Under the pieces are notes generated by a model, which saw only the letters and a list, made by a program, of their open reading frames with translations, did not search any database and was not told the DNA's origin. Of a stretch of DNA of 64,000 nucleotides, positions 29,292 to 39,263 are shown one piece after another. Source of the stretch: Azorinus chamasolen (Eukaryota > Mollusca > Bivalvia > Cardiida > Solecurtidae); contig OY755237.1 of the NCBI GenBank assembly GCA_963576725.1, positions 67,577,472 through 67,641,471 of the forward strand, in the 5' to 3' direction. Every line of letters starts with the position of its first letter. Position 1 is the first letter of the stretch. Made by a program: the position numbers and the translations under genes.

Positions 29292-29505
29292 TTAACCCTT
29301 TACTTGTTGAATATTCATGTAAGAAATAACACCATCAATATCAATTAGATGCTTTTTTATAATGACATATGAACACAGTGCATTTTAGCTCAGACAGAAA
29401 CTGTAATATTCATTAAGCAAACAGAGTAAACCCAGATCAGACGGCTCCTACAGGAGCCGTCTGATCTGGGTCTACTCTGTTTGCCAATGTATTAAACGGC
29501 GTATC
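29292..29505. mobile_element. Family B TTAA-MITE (end set c), right end lost
   Basis: TTAACCCTTTACTTGTTG, then AATATTCATGTAAGAAATAA and CTTTTTTATAATGACATATG show the undisturbed end set c. The 68-bp core at 29417-29484 is symmetric at the position where most copies carry an arm mismatch. The right terminus is gone after AACGGCGTATCAACG. Confidence 0.85.
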
Positions 29506-29796
29506 AACGCAGAAAACTGATACATTTTCATGCGCACGACTCTCCGTTCGACTTGTATTCAAACTGTTTATATGGTTTCTTCCGTAAATTGATGCAACAT
29601 TGTGTAAGGTAAACTTTAATAATATTTCTCCATACATTTGCAAATGTTCTTTGCAGCTGTTGTCACGTGATATCCGTCTGTACATCTTGTATTCCAACGT
29701 TTGCCTTGTAATTTAAGATATTTGCATTTCATAATACTGTTTGACATAGATTTAACGCCTAACTTTAAAGTGCACAACACACGTATGCTTAATTGA
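29506..29796. other. Unassigned sequence
   Basis: No feature identified. Confidence 0.4.
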
Positions 29797-30065
29797 TTAA
29801 CCCTTTCCTACATATTAACTCCTTTCTACGTATTTGCAAACTCCTGAGTAGACCCAGCTTAGACGGCTCCTATAGGAGCCGTATAATCAGGGCCTGCTCT
29901 GTTCGCTAATGGCATTTGATAGATTTGTTTCTTAACTTTCTAGAATGGCTACTATGTTTCATCTTCTATATATCATTATACATGTATTCATTATAACATT
30001 TTGTCCATGAAAATTTAGTAGGTATTGAAATTTGGAATAAACACAGAACAGAGAAATACGGTTAA
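29797..30065. mobile_element. Family B TTAA-MITE, sharing its right TTAA with family A
   Basis: TTAACCCTTTCCTACATATT and ACAGAGAAATACGGTTAA are the ends. The core at about 29835-29906 carries a 3-bp insertion (CTCCTGAGTAGACCC). The tail TTAGTAGGTATTGAAATTTG, AATAAACACAGAAC is end set b in reverse. Confidence 0.8.
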
Positions 30066-30250
30066 CCCCTTTCCCGCTAACCGCGACCTGCATTTTTCAA
30101 ATATCTCGAACCCTGATCAGATGCCCAGTAACTCGGCGACTCATCAGGATCCAGGCTATTTGACACTAGAATCACTAGATTCTCAAAGGATTTCAAACGA
30201 ACAGAAAGTCAGTAAATATCTTAACCAGAGCAGGCATTAATTTTAACGAA
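30062..30250. mobile_element. Family A MITE, joined to the preceding family B copy
   Basis: TTAACCCCTTTCCCGCTAAC starts at the shared TTAA. The core at about 30097-30162 is worn (GATGCCCAGTAACTCGGCG). The right end near AGAGCAGGCATTAATTTTAA is uncertain. Confidence 0.68.
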
Positions 30251-30501
30251 TGTTGCACTTCGTTCTGTTCTGGCATTTCGTTTTATTTGTATTGCATTAG
30301 TAGTGTTGTCAAAGCGAACAACCAGTCTTTGTTATTTGTCTTTGAGTATATATGAAATCACAAGGACGTCTTTAAAAGTTATATGAATGCGATCAAGAGA
30401 CTGTCCGTTTATGCAAACTTCTTTTACGTCTAAGTAAACAGAAACAGTTTCTATTTGCTATCGATGTCACAGGATGTTTCACAGGAAATCGTGTTTATAT
30501 C
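30251..30501. other. Unassigned sequence
   Basis: No feature identified. Confidence 0.4.
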
Positions 30502-30745
30502 TTTACCTCCTAGATACGCCGTTTGACGCTTAAGTAAGCTATACCCACATTTGTAAACAGGGTAGACCCAGATCAGACGGCTCATATAGGATCAGAGTCT
30601 GCTCTGTTTGCTTATGTGATTTGATATACCTGTTTCTTTAGTTTCTAAAATGGCTACAATATTTCACCTTGCATAAAACTATATTGTTTATGAATATTCA
30701 GTAGCTATTGAAATTTGTAATAAACATAGAACAGGGAAAGGGTTA
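30502..30745. mobile_element. Family B MITE
   Basis: The left end is worn (TTTACCTCCTAGATACGCC) and the right end intact (AGAACAGGGAAAGGGTTAA). The core has lost most of the right arm near the tip (GCTCATATAGGATCAG). Confidence 0.78.
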
Positions 30746-30854
30746 AATGAAAACTCATAAGGCAAACGCTTAAATACAAAAAACATGCATTGATAATCTT
30801 TAGGTGGTTGTTTTCTTTAATCCTTTTAAGCGTGTCATGATACTGAGTGGACTA

Positions 30855-31055
30855 TGCAGTAAAACCCCTCTAATGCCTAAAAGAGGTACAATTCCGGTTG
30901 CTAGATGCAGGTGGTAGCTTAATGCAGGACAAAAGTGATGCAGAAAGCTCCTCTAGGAGCTTTCTGCATTACTTTTGTACTGCATTAAGCAGCCACCTGC
31001 TTATAAAGGCAGCTATGCTTATTCTTTAAGTGGTCGCATTAGAGGGGTTCTACTC
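30855..31055. mobile_element. Family E TA-MITE
   Basis: CAGTAAAACCCCTCTAATGC and GCATTAGAGGGG, TTCTACT are the ends. The inner palindrome at 30907-31000 has AGGACAAAAGTGATGC against GCATTACTTTTGTACT, with CTCCTCTAGGAG at the tip. Confidence 0.87.
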
Positions 31056-31174
31056 AAATGCAGAGTTGAAAGGGTTAAGAATCCATGTTGACTAATTGAA
31101 TATACATGTTGACTAATTGAACATGTCTGTCTTGTTTTATAGTTAGATTTTGTTTTAACTTAAGTATTCTTTTC

Positions 31175-31352
31175 TTAACCTTTTCCCTCATATTAACGCA
31201 TATCCATGCCTTTTCAGACAGAGTAGAGGCAGATCAGAAGACTCCTGTAGGTCTGCAAAATTTGTTTATGAAATGCCGTTATAAAAAATCAGCTAATAGA
31301 TATTCATGATGTCATTATTTCTAACATGAATATTCAACAGGGAAAGGGTTGA
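31175..31352. mobile_element. Family B TTAA-MITE (end set a), core reduced
   Basis: TTAACCTTTTCCCTCATATT and CAACAGGGAAAGGGTTGA. The core is cut to GAGTAGAGGCAGATCAG, ACTCCTGTAGG, TCTGC. The tail AGATATTCATGATGTCATT is intact. Confidence 0.8.
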
Positions 31353-31601
31353 AATGATACCATAAGCTTATTCAAGATTATATAATCTGATGACCAATCG
31401 TAACATGTCTATAAATAACGCATTTTTGAAAACATCTCATAATGATGGAAACAATGCTGTTTAAATCATTTTATGAAGTTTTCACTGAACAAATCGTATC
31501 GAAAACATATTTGTAAATCAATAATAACACTTTATATCGTCACTCCACTGCCACTCGATCGAAATGTACTATACATGTAGTTCTATATATACCGTCTATA
31601 T
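31353..31601. other. Unassigned sequence
   Basis: No feature identified. Confidence 0.4.
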
Positions 31602-31822
31602 CAATTCCTCCTATACTGACGCATTTTAAGCCACTGTAAAAGTCATATTTAAACCATTGTGATAAATAGAGCATTTGCTCCTTAATGCAATTGCTCTTTT
31701 TATCACAGTGGTTTCAAAGTTATATAATTCTAAAATTTCCCCTTTTTATAGTAAATGCTCGTTTTCAGTAGATTTATTCAAATATGTTAGGTCTACATGT
31801 AGTCTAGGATTAAATAGGTTAA
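31602..31822. mobile_element. Family C MITE, opposite orientation
   Basis: TCAATTCCTCCTATACTGACG begins it and AATAGGTTAA ends it. The core is worn at the tip (TTTGCTCCTTAATGCAATTG). Confidence 0.75.
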
Positions 31823-31832
31823 TACAACAGTA

Positions 31833-32010
31833 TACAGTAAAACCTCTCTGTAACGGCAAACTTAATTAAATCAAGTATTTTGTGTTAAAGGCAGTTGGTT
31901 GCTTAAAGCAAGGTGAAAGTAAACAGAACGCTCCTATAGGAGCAGCCACCTGTCCTAAATACCAACTAATTAACACAATTTAGTGGCCGTTATAGAGAGG
32001 TTTTACTGTA
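31833..32010. mobile_element. Family D TA-MITE with right hairpin arm deleted
   Basis: TA CAGTAAAACCTCTCTGTAAC and TTATAGAGAGGTTTTACTG TA. GCTCCTATAGGAGC passes directly into AGCCACCTGTCC, removing about 30 bp of the right arm. Confidence 0.88.
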
Positions 32011-32149
32011 GTTCTATACGATAGGAGTTATATATACATTTGTATATCTATCGTCTTTTATCTAGTGTCCGTGCGTCATTCGTGCTTCTTGTTCTGCAAC
32101 AAACTATTATATACTTGTAAATAAATGAAACAGTCTATCGACGCATTTA

Positions 32150-32300
32150 ATCTCATATTATTTAAGACTTTAATCTATGAATATTCATGTAAGAAATTAT
32201 GAATATTTGTCACCTTATTTTTAAAATGACATAGCGCATGAATTGTTTGCCGAAGCAGAAATTGTAGAATTAGACCCATTCTTATACCATAAGTCTACAC
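32150..32300. mobile_element. Family B fragment (end set c, left part)
   Basis: CTATGAATATTCATGTAAG, TTATTTTTAAAATGACATAG and CAGAAATTGTAGAATTAGAC match the left flank of end set c. There is no core. Confidence 0.55.
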
Positions 32301-32546
32301 GTTTTGACTATGTCCTTTTTAAGGGACACATGGTACAAATGGGGTTAACAGACCCGGACATTTGTCACAAATACAGCTAAGAGCAACACTGTAATTATTG
32401 TTGCAAACAACGTTGACACACATAAGACAGCGTTTCTTTCGGTCCAAATTTATCACATGCTTGAAAAGTAGTTCCAGAAAGTCTGTGTAGAAATATATAT
32501 TAGAATGCACGTACAATCGCAGTGATCGCGCTTATACCATAAATTA

Positions 32547-32776
32547 TTCAACCCTGTACTCCATTGGTTATTTTTAGATACAACCTCTTTGAGTAAATCT
32601 ACCGAAAAGAAGCATTAACTAGAGAAAATGAAATGTTAAGAATTTTGTAGATTGAAACCATTGTGATAAATAGAACATTTTTCTCCTGTAGGAGCAAATG
32701 CTCTATTTATCACAATGGTTTCACAGAGTGACTTTTACAGAGTCGTCAAAAGTCGTCAATATGAGGGAATGGGTTA
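32547..32776. mobile_element. Family C TTAA-MITE, joined to a family A element
   Basis: The left end is TTCAACCCTGTACTCC (TTAA worn to TTCA); the right end GGGAATGGGTTAA is shared with the family A copy. The core at 32653-32723 has an extra T (TTTTTCTCCTGTAGGAGC). Confidence 0.83.
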
Positions 32777-32989
32777 AATATTTCGCTATCAATGTCGCCT
32801 CTGTGATTACCTATGCAAACAGTTTGGATCTAGATGAGACGGCGTGTAACTCGGCGTCTCATTAGGATCCAAACTGTTTGTTACAGTAATATTTTACAAA
32901 GCAAACATGAGATAAAAATAAGAAAATTAAAATTGTAGCTGATGAAAAAGTTTGCAGACGACAAAATTTGGCAGGGAAAGAAAGGTTAA
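32773..32989. mobile_element. Family A TTAA-MITE, CCCTTTCGCTGCCAA subtype
   Basis: TTAAATATTTCGCTATCAATG on the left and GGCAGGGAAAGAAAGGTTAA on the right. The 65-bp core at 32816-32880 has GAGACGGCGTGTAACTCGG at the tip. GTTTGCAGACGACAAAAT lies in the right flank as in the 39264 copy. Confidence 0.82.
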
Positions 32990-33194
32990 CAAAAATATCG
33001 ACACCTTGTCACACACAAGGTCAAACTTAAAAGATAAATATTTCTATTGAAGTTTGATCCGTAATGGTTTCATTATTAATCCTCATCCTGCCAAAAATAA
33101 ATTGTCTGCTTAAAATTTGATATACTGTATTTTTCACTTTTGATATGTGGTATTTTTCACTACGATTCCTTAATACACTTAGGAATTCATAGTC
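32990..33194. other. Unassigned sequence
   Basis: It may be the left part of the family A copy to the right, but I cannot recognise it. Confidence 0.35.
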
Positions 33195-33299
33195 TGAATG
33201 ACAAACAACTTGGACACTGACGAGACTCCTAGTTATTCGGGATGCCATCTGAATCCAAGCAAATGTGATATAGTCTCGTATAGCAGGATAAAGGTTAAC
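33195..33299. mobile_element. Degenerate family A fragment, opposite orientation
   Basis: GACAAACAACTTGGACACTG, GAGACTCCTAGTTATTCGG and TATAGCAGGATAAAGGTTAA are a worn core and an intact right end. Confidence 0.6.
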
Positions 33300-33489
33300 A
33301 TATCACTTACATCCGGGTCTCTAAATTTCATAAAATGCTAATTGTTTTACAGGTTTATACAGGAACCCGGATGAAAAATATAACTTTAATCGAAAGCAGT
33401 GTAGGGTTCCTTAATTCAAGGGCGTTAAATCAAACAGTGCCACCCATTATAAAGATATATACGCCTGTTAGAGCGACGTCAGCGAACTT

Positions 33490-33822
33490 TTAATCTTTTC
33501 CCTTTTCTAAGTTTTTTAAAAATTTCAATACTTACTGAATATTCATGGACAAAATAGTTTTAATGAAATATGGAAGGTGAAACATTGTAAAAAATTTAGA
33601 AAGTAAAGAAACAGGTCTATCAAATTCCATTAGCAAACAGAGCAGACCCTGATCAGACGGCTCCTCTAGGAGCCGTCTGATCTGGGTCTACTCTGTTTGC
33701 AGATGCGTGAAAACACGTTTATACATATATTTCTTTATTTCTGTCTCTTCTTTGTACAACAAAGAAGCATTAAAATTCGTGTATATCACAGTTTTACATA
33801 TTTATATGAGGGAAAGGGTTAA
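33490..33822. mobile_element. Family B TTAA-MITE (end set b) with an enlarged right flank
   Basis: TTAATCTTTTCCCTTTTC and ATATGAGGGAAAGGGTTAA are the ends. The 68-bp core at 33633-33700 reads GCAAACAGAGCAGACCCTG, CAGACGGCTCCTCTAGGAGC. About 80 bp of extra sequence (around TTGTACAACAAAGAAGC) sits between core and right end. Confidence 0.86.
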
Positions 33823-33863
33823 TTAACAGAGCAACAGAAAATATGAGTACTCAAATACTGAAA

Positions 33864-33965
33864 TTGTCATTTCTCCATCAAACCTTATCTCGTGATCACT
33901 CTTTAGGATCGTCTATTCTATGGTCACCAGATAGGGTTTGGTGGAGAAACAAACAAAGGAATTAT
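33864..33965. mobile_element. Family H-like palindrome (H-prime), worn
   Basis: GTCATTTCTCCATCAAACC, TATCTCGTGATCACTCTT and ATAGGGTTTGGTGGAGAAAC resemble the copy at 54380. The right arm near the loop is replaced (TCTATTCTATGGTCACC). Confidence 0.6.
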
Positions 33966-34158
33966 TGTAGACACTGTTTTAATTTACGCATCTTATCTGG
34001 GCCTCTGAAAGTTGCAAGCAGTTTAGATCTAGATGAGTAAGATCAGAATCGAAACTATATGAGGACATAGAAAACATGGATTTACTCGCCATCTTATCTG
34101 GATCTGAGCTGTTTTCAAATACAAGTTAAAATGCGATTAGCAGTCAAAGGGTAAAGGT
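33966..34158. other. Unassigned with possible family A remnants
   Basis: TTGCAAGCAGTTTAGATC and GCCATCTTATCTGGATCTG recall family A arms, but they are separated and not symmetric. Confidence 0.35.
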
Positions 34159-34373
34159 TATGCAGTTAAAACCTCGATACTACGAAATGTTTGTAGTAAC
34201 GAATTTATGTCTTTGTAGACGGGGTGGCTGCTTAATGCAGGATGAAAGTCATGCAGAAAGCTCCTCTAGGAGCTTTCTGCATGACTTTCACCCTGAATTA
34301 AGCTGCCACCTGTGTTTTTAAAGATCATTATAAGTTGGTATTTCAGTGTTCGAATATTCGAGTTTTCACTGTA
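34159..34373. mobile_element. Family J TA-MITE
   Basis: CAGTTAAAACCTCGATACTAC and CGAATATTCGAG, TTTTCACTG TA are the ends. The inner palindrome at about 34223-34312 has AGGATGAAAGTCATGCAG and CTGCATGACTTTCACCCT as matched arms, with CTCCTCTAGGAG at the tip. Confidence 0.85.
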
Positions 34374-34424
34374 GTTATATATGATAGGATTTGATTTCAA
34401 TATTTAGCGTGCTACAGGTACAAT

Positions 34425-34620
34425 CAAAGATTGCATCTACAAACAGTTTGGATACTAATGGTAAGGCTCATATAATAAACTGTTTGACACTCTCGTTATG
34501 ACAATTACAACTTGGATCCTGATGAGACGTCGAGTTGCCCAGCGTCTTATATGGATCCAAACTGTTTAAAAATCCGAGCCAGGTCGCGCTTACATGTAGC
34601 ATGATAAGAAAAGTACCTTG
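34425..34620. mobile_element. Two successive family A cores
   Basis: A damaged core at about 34439-34486 (CAAACAGTTTGGATACTAATG) is followed by a better one at about 34505-34569 (ACAACTTGGATCCTGATG, GAGACGTCGAGTTGCCC, TTTAAAAAT). A tandem duplication followed by decay would explain it. Confidence 0.6.
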
Positions 34621-34784
34621 AAAGATATTTCAACAAACATGAGAATAGAAAGAGTATATGCACTTTTCATATTCTCCGAAAATGAAACAAGTGTCGACAG
34701 AATTCTCGTTATAAAAACATGAAACCTAAGTTCACAGTTAAACTTGTTTTGACCGACCATGTACTGAATTAAACATATGAATAT

Positions 34785-35013
34785 CTAACCATTTCCTCCA
34801 TAAATACGCCTTTCTACGCCTCTGTAAAAGTCACCTAATGAAACCATTGTGATAAATAGAGCATTTGCTCCTATTCGAGCAGATGCTGTATTTATCACAA
34901 TGGTTTCAAAATACAAAGTTCTTCAACTGTCCTTTTCTCTAGTTAATGATCCTTTACGGTAGATTTATTCAAAGAGGTTGGATCTAAAAATAGCCTATGA
35001 TGTAATAGGTTAA
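34785..35013. mobile_element. Family C MITE, opposite orientation
   Basis: TCTAACCATTTCCTCCATAAA and GATGTAATAGGTTAA. The core at 34839-34908 has CTCCTATTCGAGCAGATGC at the tip. Confidence 0.82.
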
Positions 35014-35145
35014 CACGTAGGTGGTTGCTTGATGCAGGGTAATGAAAATCCCACTAACAGAGCTTTTTGCACCATTTTTACCAATCATTAAGCCAATAAT
35101 TAGACCCCCTTAAATGGTTGCTTAAGACAGGTTTTGCGGTTATAT
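35014..35145. mobile_element. Family I-like TA-MITE, worn, left end replaced
   Basis: GTAGGTGGTTGCTTGATGCAG, CACCATTTTTACCAATCATT and GGTTGCTTAAGACAGG, TTTTGCGG are readable. The preceding family C element ends in the TTAA just before this fragment. Confidence 0.55.
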
Positions 35146-35159
35146 CATTTTATAAATGT

Positions 35160-35395
35160 TTAACCCTTTACTCTATAAATACGCATTTTTACGTACACAT
35201 TTGCAAGCAGAGTAGACCCAGATCAGACACCTCCTACAGGAGTTTGTTCTGTTTGCTTTTGATATAATATAGGTGCAGTTCTATAGCTCCTGTCCTCATA
35301 ACACATTCTATTATTGATAATGTCATTATAAAACTTTAGTTAATTAATATTCATGATATATAAATATTTGCATTATGAATATTCATGGAATAAAA
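35160..35395. mobile_element. Family B MITE (end set a)
   Basis: TTAACCCTTTACTCTATAAA is intact. The core is short (CAGACACCTCCTACAGGAG, TTTGTTCTGTTTGC). The tail ATTCATGATATATAAATATT is worn, and the right TTAA is not visible. Confidence 0.72.
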
Positions 35396-35423
35396 GATAA
35401 TAATAATGACAATAAATAACAAT

Positions 35424-35610
35424 GTCCAAACAAATTTGGATTTGTGCAATTCTGACTACTTCCGAATCGACCAAGCTTTTGAAAAAACTACTTACCGAGT
35501 GTCAAACAGCATGGATACTAATGAGACACAGAGTTACTAGGTGTCTTATCTGGATCAAAGCTGTTTGCAAATGTGAGTCAGGTCGCGGATAGCTGTATAA
35601 ATGTTAGTAT
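35424..35610. mobile_element. Family A MITE, opposite orientation
   Basis: ACAAATTTGGATTTGTGC, CCGAATCGACCAAGC and a core at about 35503-35567 with GAGACACAGAGTTACTAGG. Its right end (GATAGCTGTATAAATGTTAG) has lost the TTAA. Confidence 0.7.
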
Positions 35611-35628
35611 AATATTATGGTAATATAT

Positions 35629-35796
35629 AACTTATTCCCTCATTTTGATAGCTTTTGATGCCTCTGTAAAAAACACTTTTTGAAATTATTGTGATAAATA
35701 ATGCATTTGTTTGCTCCTTAGGAACAATTTATCTATTCATCACAATTGTTTCACAGCTACACACTTCTCAAATTTCCCTTTTTACTAGTAAATGCT
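35629..35796. mobile_element. Family C MITE, right end truncated
   Basis: CTTATTCCCTCATTTTGATAG, CCTCTGTAAAAAACACTTTT and a worn core (GCATTTGTTTGCTCCTTAGG). It stops at ATGCTCCTGTTCAA, where family B sequence begins. Confidence 0.7.
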
Positions 35797-36001
35797 CCTG
35801 TTCAATATTCAAGTAAGAAATTATGACATCATGGATATTTATCAGCTGATTTATTTTTATAATGTAAACTTTTTGAAGGGAATTGTTTGCTCTGACAAAA
35901 TCTGTAGAATTATATCTATATCGTGTCACAAGCAAACAGAGCAGACCCTGATCAGATGGTTCCTATACGTGAAAATGCATTTATATGGTTGAAAGGGTTA
36001 A
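35797..36001. mobile_element. Family B MITE (end set c), left end truncated, half core
   Basis: AATATTCAAGTAAGAAATTA, TTTTATAATGTAAAC and GCAAACAGAGCAGACCCTG are kept. The right arm is deleted (TTCCTATACGTGAAAATGC). It ends GAAAGGGTTAA. Confidence 0.72.
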
Positions 36002-36123
36002 GCAACTATGTACCTACTTCCGAAGAGTTCCCCTTGAAAGGTTTACATTATGAAACTTCAGCTAATAGATATTAGCCATGAGAGAAGCTATATAGAATGA
36101 ATAGAAAGATAAACATGTACATA

Positions 36124-36384
36124 TACAGTAAAACCCCGCTAATGCGACCACCTGAAAGACGTATAATTTTGGCTGCTAGATGCAGGTGGTAGCTTAATGC
36201 AGGACAAAAGTAATGTAGAAAGCTCCTAGAGGAGCTTTCTGCATTACTTTTGTCCTGCATTAAGCAACCACCTGCTCCTAGAGGAGCTTTCTGCATTACT
36301 TTTGGCCTGCATTAAGCAACCACCTGCTTATGAAGACAACCATGTTGATTCATTAAGTGGTTGCATTAGAGAGGTTTTACTGTA
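36124..36384. mobile_element. Family E TA-MITE with tandemly duplicated right arm
   Basis: TA CAGTAAAACCCCGCTAATGC and GCATTAGAGAGG, TTTTACTG TA. The right arm (CTCCTAGAGGAGC through GCAACCACCTG) occurs twice in tandem, at 36223-36274 and 36275-36326, a 52-bp unit. Arms carry the GACAAAAGTAATG variant. Confidence 0.9.
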
Positions 36385-36429
36385 CATCTATTGGCTATGA
36401 ATATTAATTAGGTGAACCACAGAATGGCA

Positions 36430-36662
36430 TTAACCCGTTCCCTGTTCAATGTTTATTCCACATTTCAATACCTTCTGAATATTCATGGACAAACTAGTTA
36501 TAATGAAATATGGAAGGTGCAATATTATAGCTATTTTACGAAGTAAAGAAACCGATCTTTCAAATTCCACTAGCAAACAGGGCATGTCCAGATCAGGCGG
36601 CTGATTTGTTCTACCCTGTTTGCAATTGCGCGAAATCACGATTATATGAAGGAAAGGGTTAA
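36430..36662. mobile_element. Family B TTAA-MITE (end set b)
   Basis: TTAACCCGTTCCCTGTTCAA and GAAGGAAAGGGTTAA. The core is reduced at the tip (CAGGCGGCTGATTTGTTC). The left flank ATTCATGGACAAACTAG, TTATAATGAAATATGG is the reference for end set b. Confidence 0.85.
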
Positions 36663-36678
36663 GTAACAGGTTTTGTTT

Positions 36679-36780
36679 ACCATGGCACAATTTGTAGAAT
36701 CAGATCTACATGTATATTTTTCCTTGAGCAAACAGGACATACCCTGATTAGACGGCTCCTACAGAAACCTGTTTGATATA
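36679..36780. mobile_element. Family B fragment (end set c)
   Basis: CATGGCACAATTTGTAGAATC, GAGCAAACAGGACATACCC, TGATTAGACGGCTCCTACAG and AACCTGTTTGATAT. The right arm is mostly gone. Confidence 0.6.
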
Positions 36781-37084
36781 AGACTCTACGCTGTAAAGGC
36801 ACTAAAATGGATATCTGTGAGGTAAAAAAGTATAAAAAAAACTAGGGACAAGATCTCAGGGTATATTTGGGTGAACGCCCTATGGAGATATAATTGAAAG
36901 TTGAATGTGACTTATAAAATCATTATCAGTCGTTTGAGTACATAATAACCGCTGATTCATTGAAGGAAACCCCCGTTGACTCCTGTTTATTTATCATTTG
37001 AAATCGTCTATAAATCAATTTGTCGCCATGTCGGATATATATAAATACACGTTTTCACTCTTAGAACGCAGTTGCGAAATCGTG
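36781..37084. other. Unassigned sequence
   Basis: No feature identified. Confidence 0.4.
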
Positions 37085-37165
37085 AAAATATATGCAAACA
37101 GTTGGGATCCAGATCAGACGCCGAGTAAGTCGTTTTTTCATCAGGATCCAAACAGTTTGACCATA
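37085..37165. mobile_element. Family A core, worn
   Basis: GCAAACAGTTGGGATCCAG, ATCAGACGCCGAGTAAGTCG and TCAGGATCCAAACAGTTTG make a core with a damaged right arm at the tip. Confidence 0.65.
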
Positions 37166-37265
37166 TCGCTGCATCTTTAAGTGCAACGAAATAAAAGTCA
37201 AATTTAAGAAATGCAGCAGAGGACAGCTATGCAAACTACATTTGTACATTTGTGCACAGTGTCCC

Positions 37266-37495
37266 TTAACCCTTTCCTCCATGAATACGCCTTTCTACGC
37301 CTCTGCAAAAGTCACCTGTTGAAACCATTGTGATAAATAGAGCATTTGCTCCTATAGGAGCAAATGCTCTATTTATCACAATGGTTTCAAACTACAAAAT
37401 TCTAAAAAGTTTCCTTTTCTCTAGTTAATGCTCCTTTTCGGTAGATTTATCTAGAGTGGTTGGATCTAAAAATAGCCTCTGAGGGAATGGGTTAA
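37266..37495. mobile_element. Family C TTAA-MITE with perfect 70-bp palindrome
   Basis: TTAACCCTTTCCTCCATGAA and GAGGGAATGGGTTAA are the ends. The core at 37320-37389 reads TGAAACCATTGTGATAAATA, GAGCATTTGCTCCTA and then its exact inverse: 35 + 35 bp without a loop or mismatch. It is inverted relative to the copy at 5131. Confidence 0.92.
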
Positions 37496-37502
37496 AATGT
37501 AC

Positions 37503-37572
37503 ATAAGCAAATAGTGTAGATGCAGATTAGTGGGTTCCTGAAGGAGCCACCTGACCAGTGTCTACAATGTGT
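37503..37572. mobile_element. Family B core, worn
   Basis: AAGCAAATAGTGTAGATGCAG, GGGTTCCTGAAGGAGCCACC and CAGTGTCTACAATGTGTGC form an imperfect palindrome of the family B pattern. Confidence 0.6.
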
Positions 37573-37879
37573 GCTGAACCCGTGAATGTCAATGGTTGAT
37601 ACCAGTAAATATGTTGTTAGGTGTGCCCACATCGACATGAAAAATGGAGGGGTTCCAATATAAGGCTTGGATGAATTTTCCTTAAGTAATGTGAACATAA
37701 ATGGGTAACGGGAAACTTTCTGAAATAAATACAGAAGAAGAAAACTGTGACGGTATCCTTTCAAGTGTTTGAAATGATATAATAACACCTGCTAGCAGTG
37801 TAGATCCTGATGTAATCAGAACCATTAGCGGCGTGGTTATACATGTACCCGAGGTCCATTATCTCATAGGCTAGACTGA
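37573..37879. other. Unassigned sequence
   Basis: A minus-strand frame of 98 codons (37492-37788) overlaps the core above and has no recognisable domain. CTAGCAGTGTAGATCCTGATG near 37790 may be a family B remnant. Confidence 0.35.
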
Positions 37880-37956
37880 GTTAAGTAACCACCTGCTTTT
37901 AGAAGAAAACGGTGTCAGCCTTACATAAGTGGGTGGTTTAGAAAGGTTTCACTGCA
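37880..37956. mobile_element. Right end of a family E-like TA-MITE
   Basis: AGTTAAGTAACCACCTGC, ACGGTGTCAGCCTTACATAAG and GGGTGGTTTAGAAAGG, TTTCACTG match the right third of family E. Confidence 0.55.
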
Positions 37957-38004
37957 TATGTGCTGTAGAATTAACAACTTGAGCAAAAGTGAGGATCTTT
38001 CGAA

Positions 38005-38090
38005 AACAAAGTCAAGCGATGTGGTTCCAGCTGAGGCACGGAGTAACTCTATGAAAGTCGGTGTGCAGTCAGGATCCAAGTTATTTTTTG
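38005..38090. mobile_element. Possible family A remnant
   Basis: CTGAGGCACGGAGTAACTC and CAGTCAGGATCCAAG, TTATTTTTTGG follow the spacing of a family A core, but the arms no longer pair well. Confidence 0.35.
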
Positions 38091-38296
38091 GAATAAATAG
38101 AAAAAAGAGGATTGTTGGGGATTGGGAAACAATACAACATTGAAGACATTGCTCTAACATTAATTTTGGGTGTGATTATAGAGTAACCTTCTGATCATGG
38201 TATGCACTGTTTGTCGTTCAAAATCCTCTACCAAGTTTAATTTCATATTGTGTGGACTGTATAGTTAAACATTGCTGTGCCATTCCACTCTGAAGT

Positions 38297-38550
38297 TTAA
38301 CCCTTTCCTTCATATAAATGCATGTTGACGCATTTGCAAACAGGTTAGTCCCAGATCAGACGGCTCCTATAGGAGCCGTCTGATCAGGGTCTGCTCTGTT
38401 TGCTTATTAAACATACAGACCTGACTCTACAATTTCTACCAATACCAAATATGCATGCGTACATACATGTATACCAATATTAAAATTCAGGTAATAAATA
38501 TTCATGATGTCATTATTTCTTATTGACATACTGAACAGGGAAAGGGTCAA
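38297..38550. mobile_element. Family B TTAA-MITE (end set a)
   Basis: TTAACCCTTTCCTTCATATA and GAACAGGGAAAGGGTCAA (TTAA worn to TCAA). The 68-bp core at 38336-38403 shows the arm asymmetry CCCAGATCAG on the left and CCCTGATCAG on the inverted right arm, with CTCCTATAGGAG at the tip. Confidence 0.88.
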
Positions 38551-39263
38551 CCATTGAACTGGGTAATTCGGTGTGTTCTATACAGCACGTGCACTCTTAC
38601 GTACTTTAAAATAAGAAAATAAATTGCATTTTAGCCATTGTCCTGCTGCAGCACTTGATGACAGCCCAATCACCGATTTCTAGTGAGTTTGACTCACTTC
38701 TCAAATCGTTTTATTTTGAAAAACTATACCGGTATTGAGAAAGTGTAATGGAACCTGATACATCGCTGGGTATCTTGACACCTCATCTTGTTCTAAACTC
38801 TATGCCAATGCTTGACAGGTCGATGTTAGCGGGGTAAAGATTTATTCAATTTCAGTATATATTGAGATCAATAATATTCAAGGTTTAAGGGGTTCGAACC
38901 CGTTAATCAAATTTATTAGCAGGTTATATCGAAGGCAGACAGAGTGTCAATATCATTTTGACGACACAAAGGTACAAACAACATAAAACAGAAAAAATAA
39001 ACAGTAACGCCTAAAATTTTGTTTTATTCCGAAGGTAGCGAGTACGTGCGTTGGTTGTGCAACGTTTTGTTGATGAAAGGTGTGCCTATCAAAGGACCCG
39101 TTGCATTTCAACCAATAAATCTAAATAATGAGTGTTAAATTCAGATTAAATATTAAAATCAACTTTCAAAAATACCATTCTACGTCAACACCACAAGTTG
39201 GGCTATTTAATAACGTTAAAATGCATTTTGTATTAAAAACGTATAAACATAATTTATTAACGC
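38551..39263. other. Mostly unassigned; weak family A traces
   Basis: GAACCTGATACATCGCTGGG, ACACCTCATCTTGTTCTAAAC and GACAGGTCGATGTTAGCGGGG near 38750-38835 follow a family A copy in reverse, strongly decayed. TTTCGCTGCC-type ends are absent. Confidence 0.35.
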
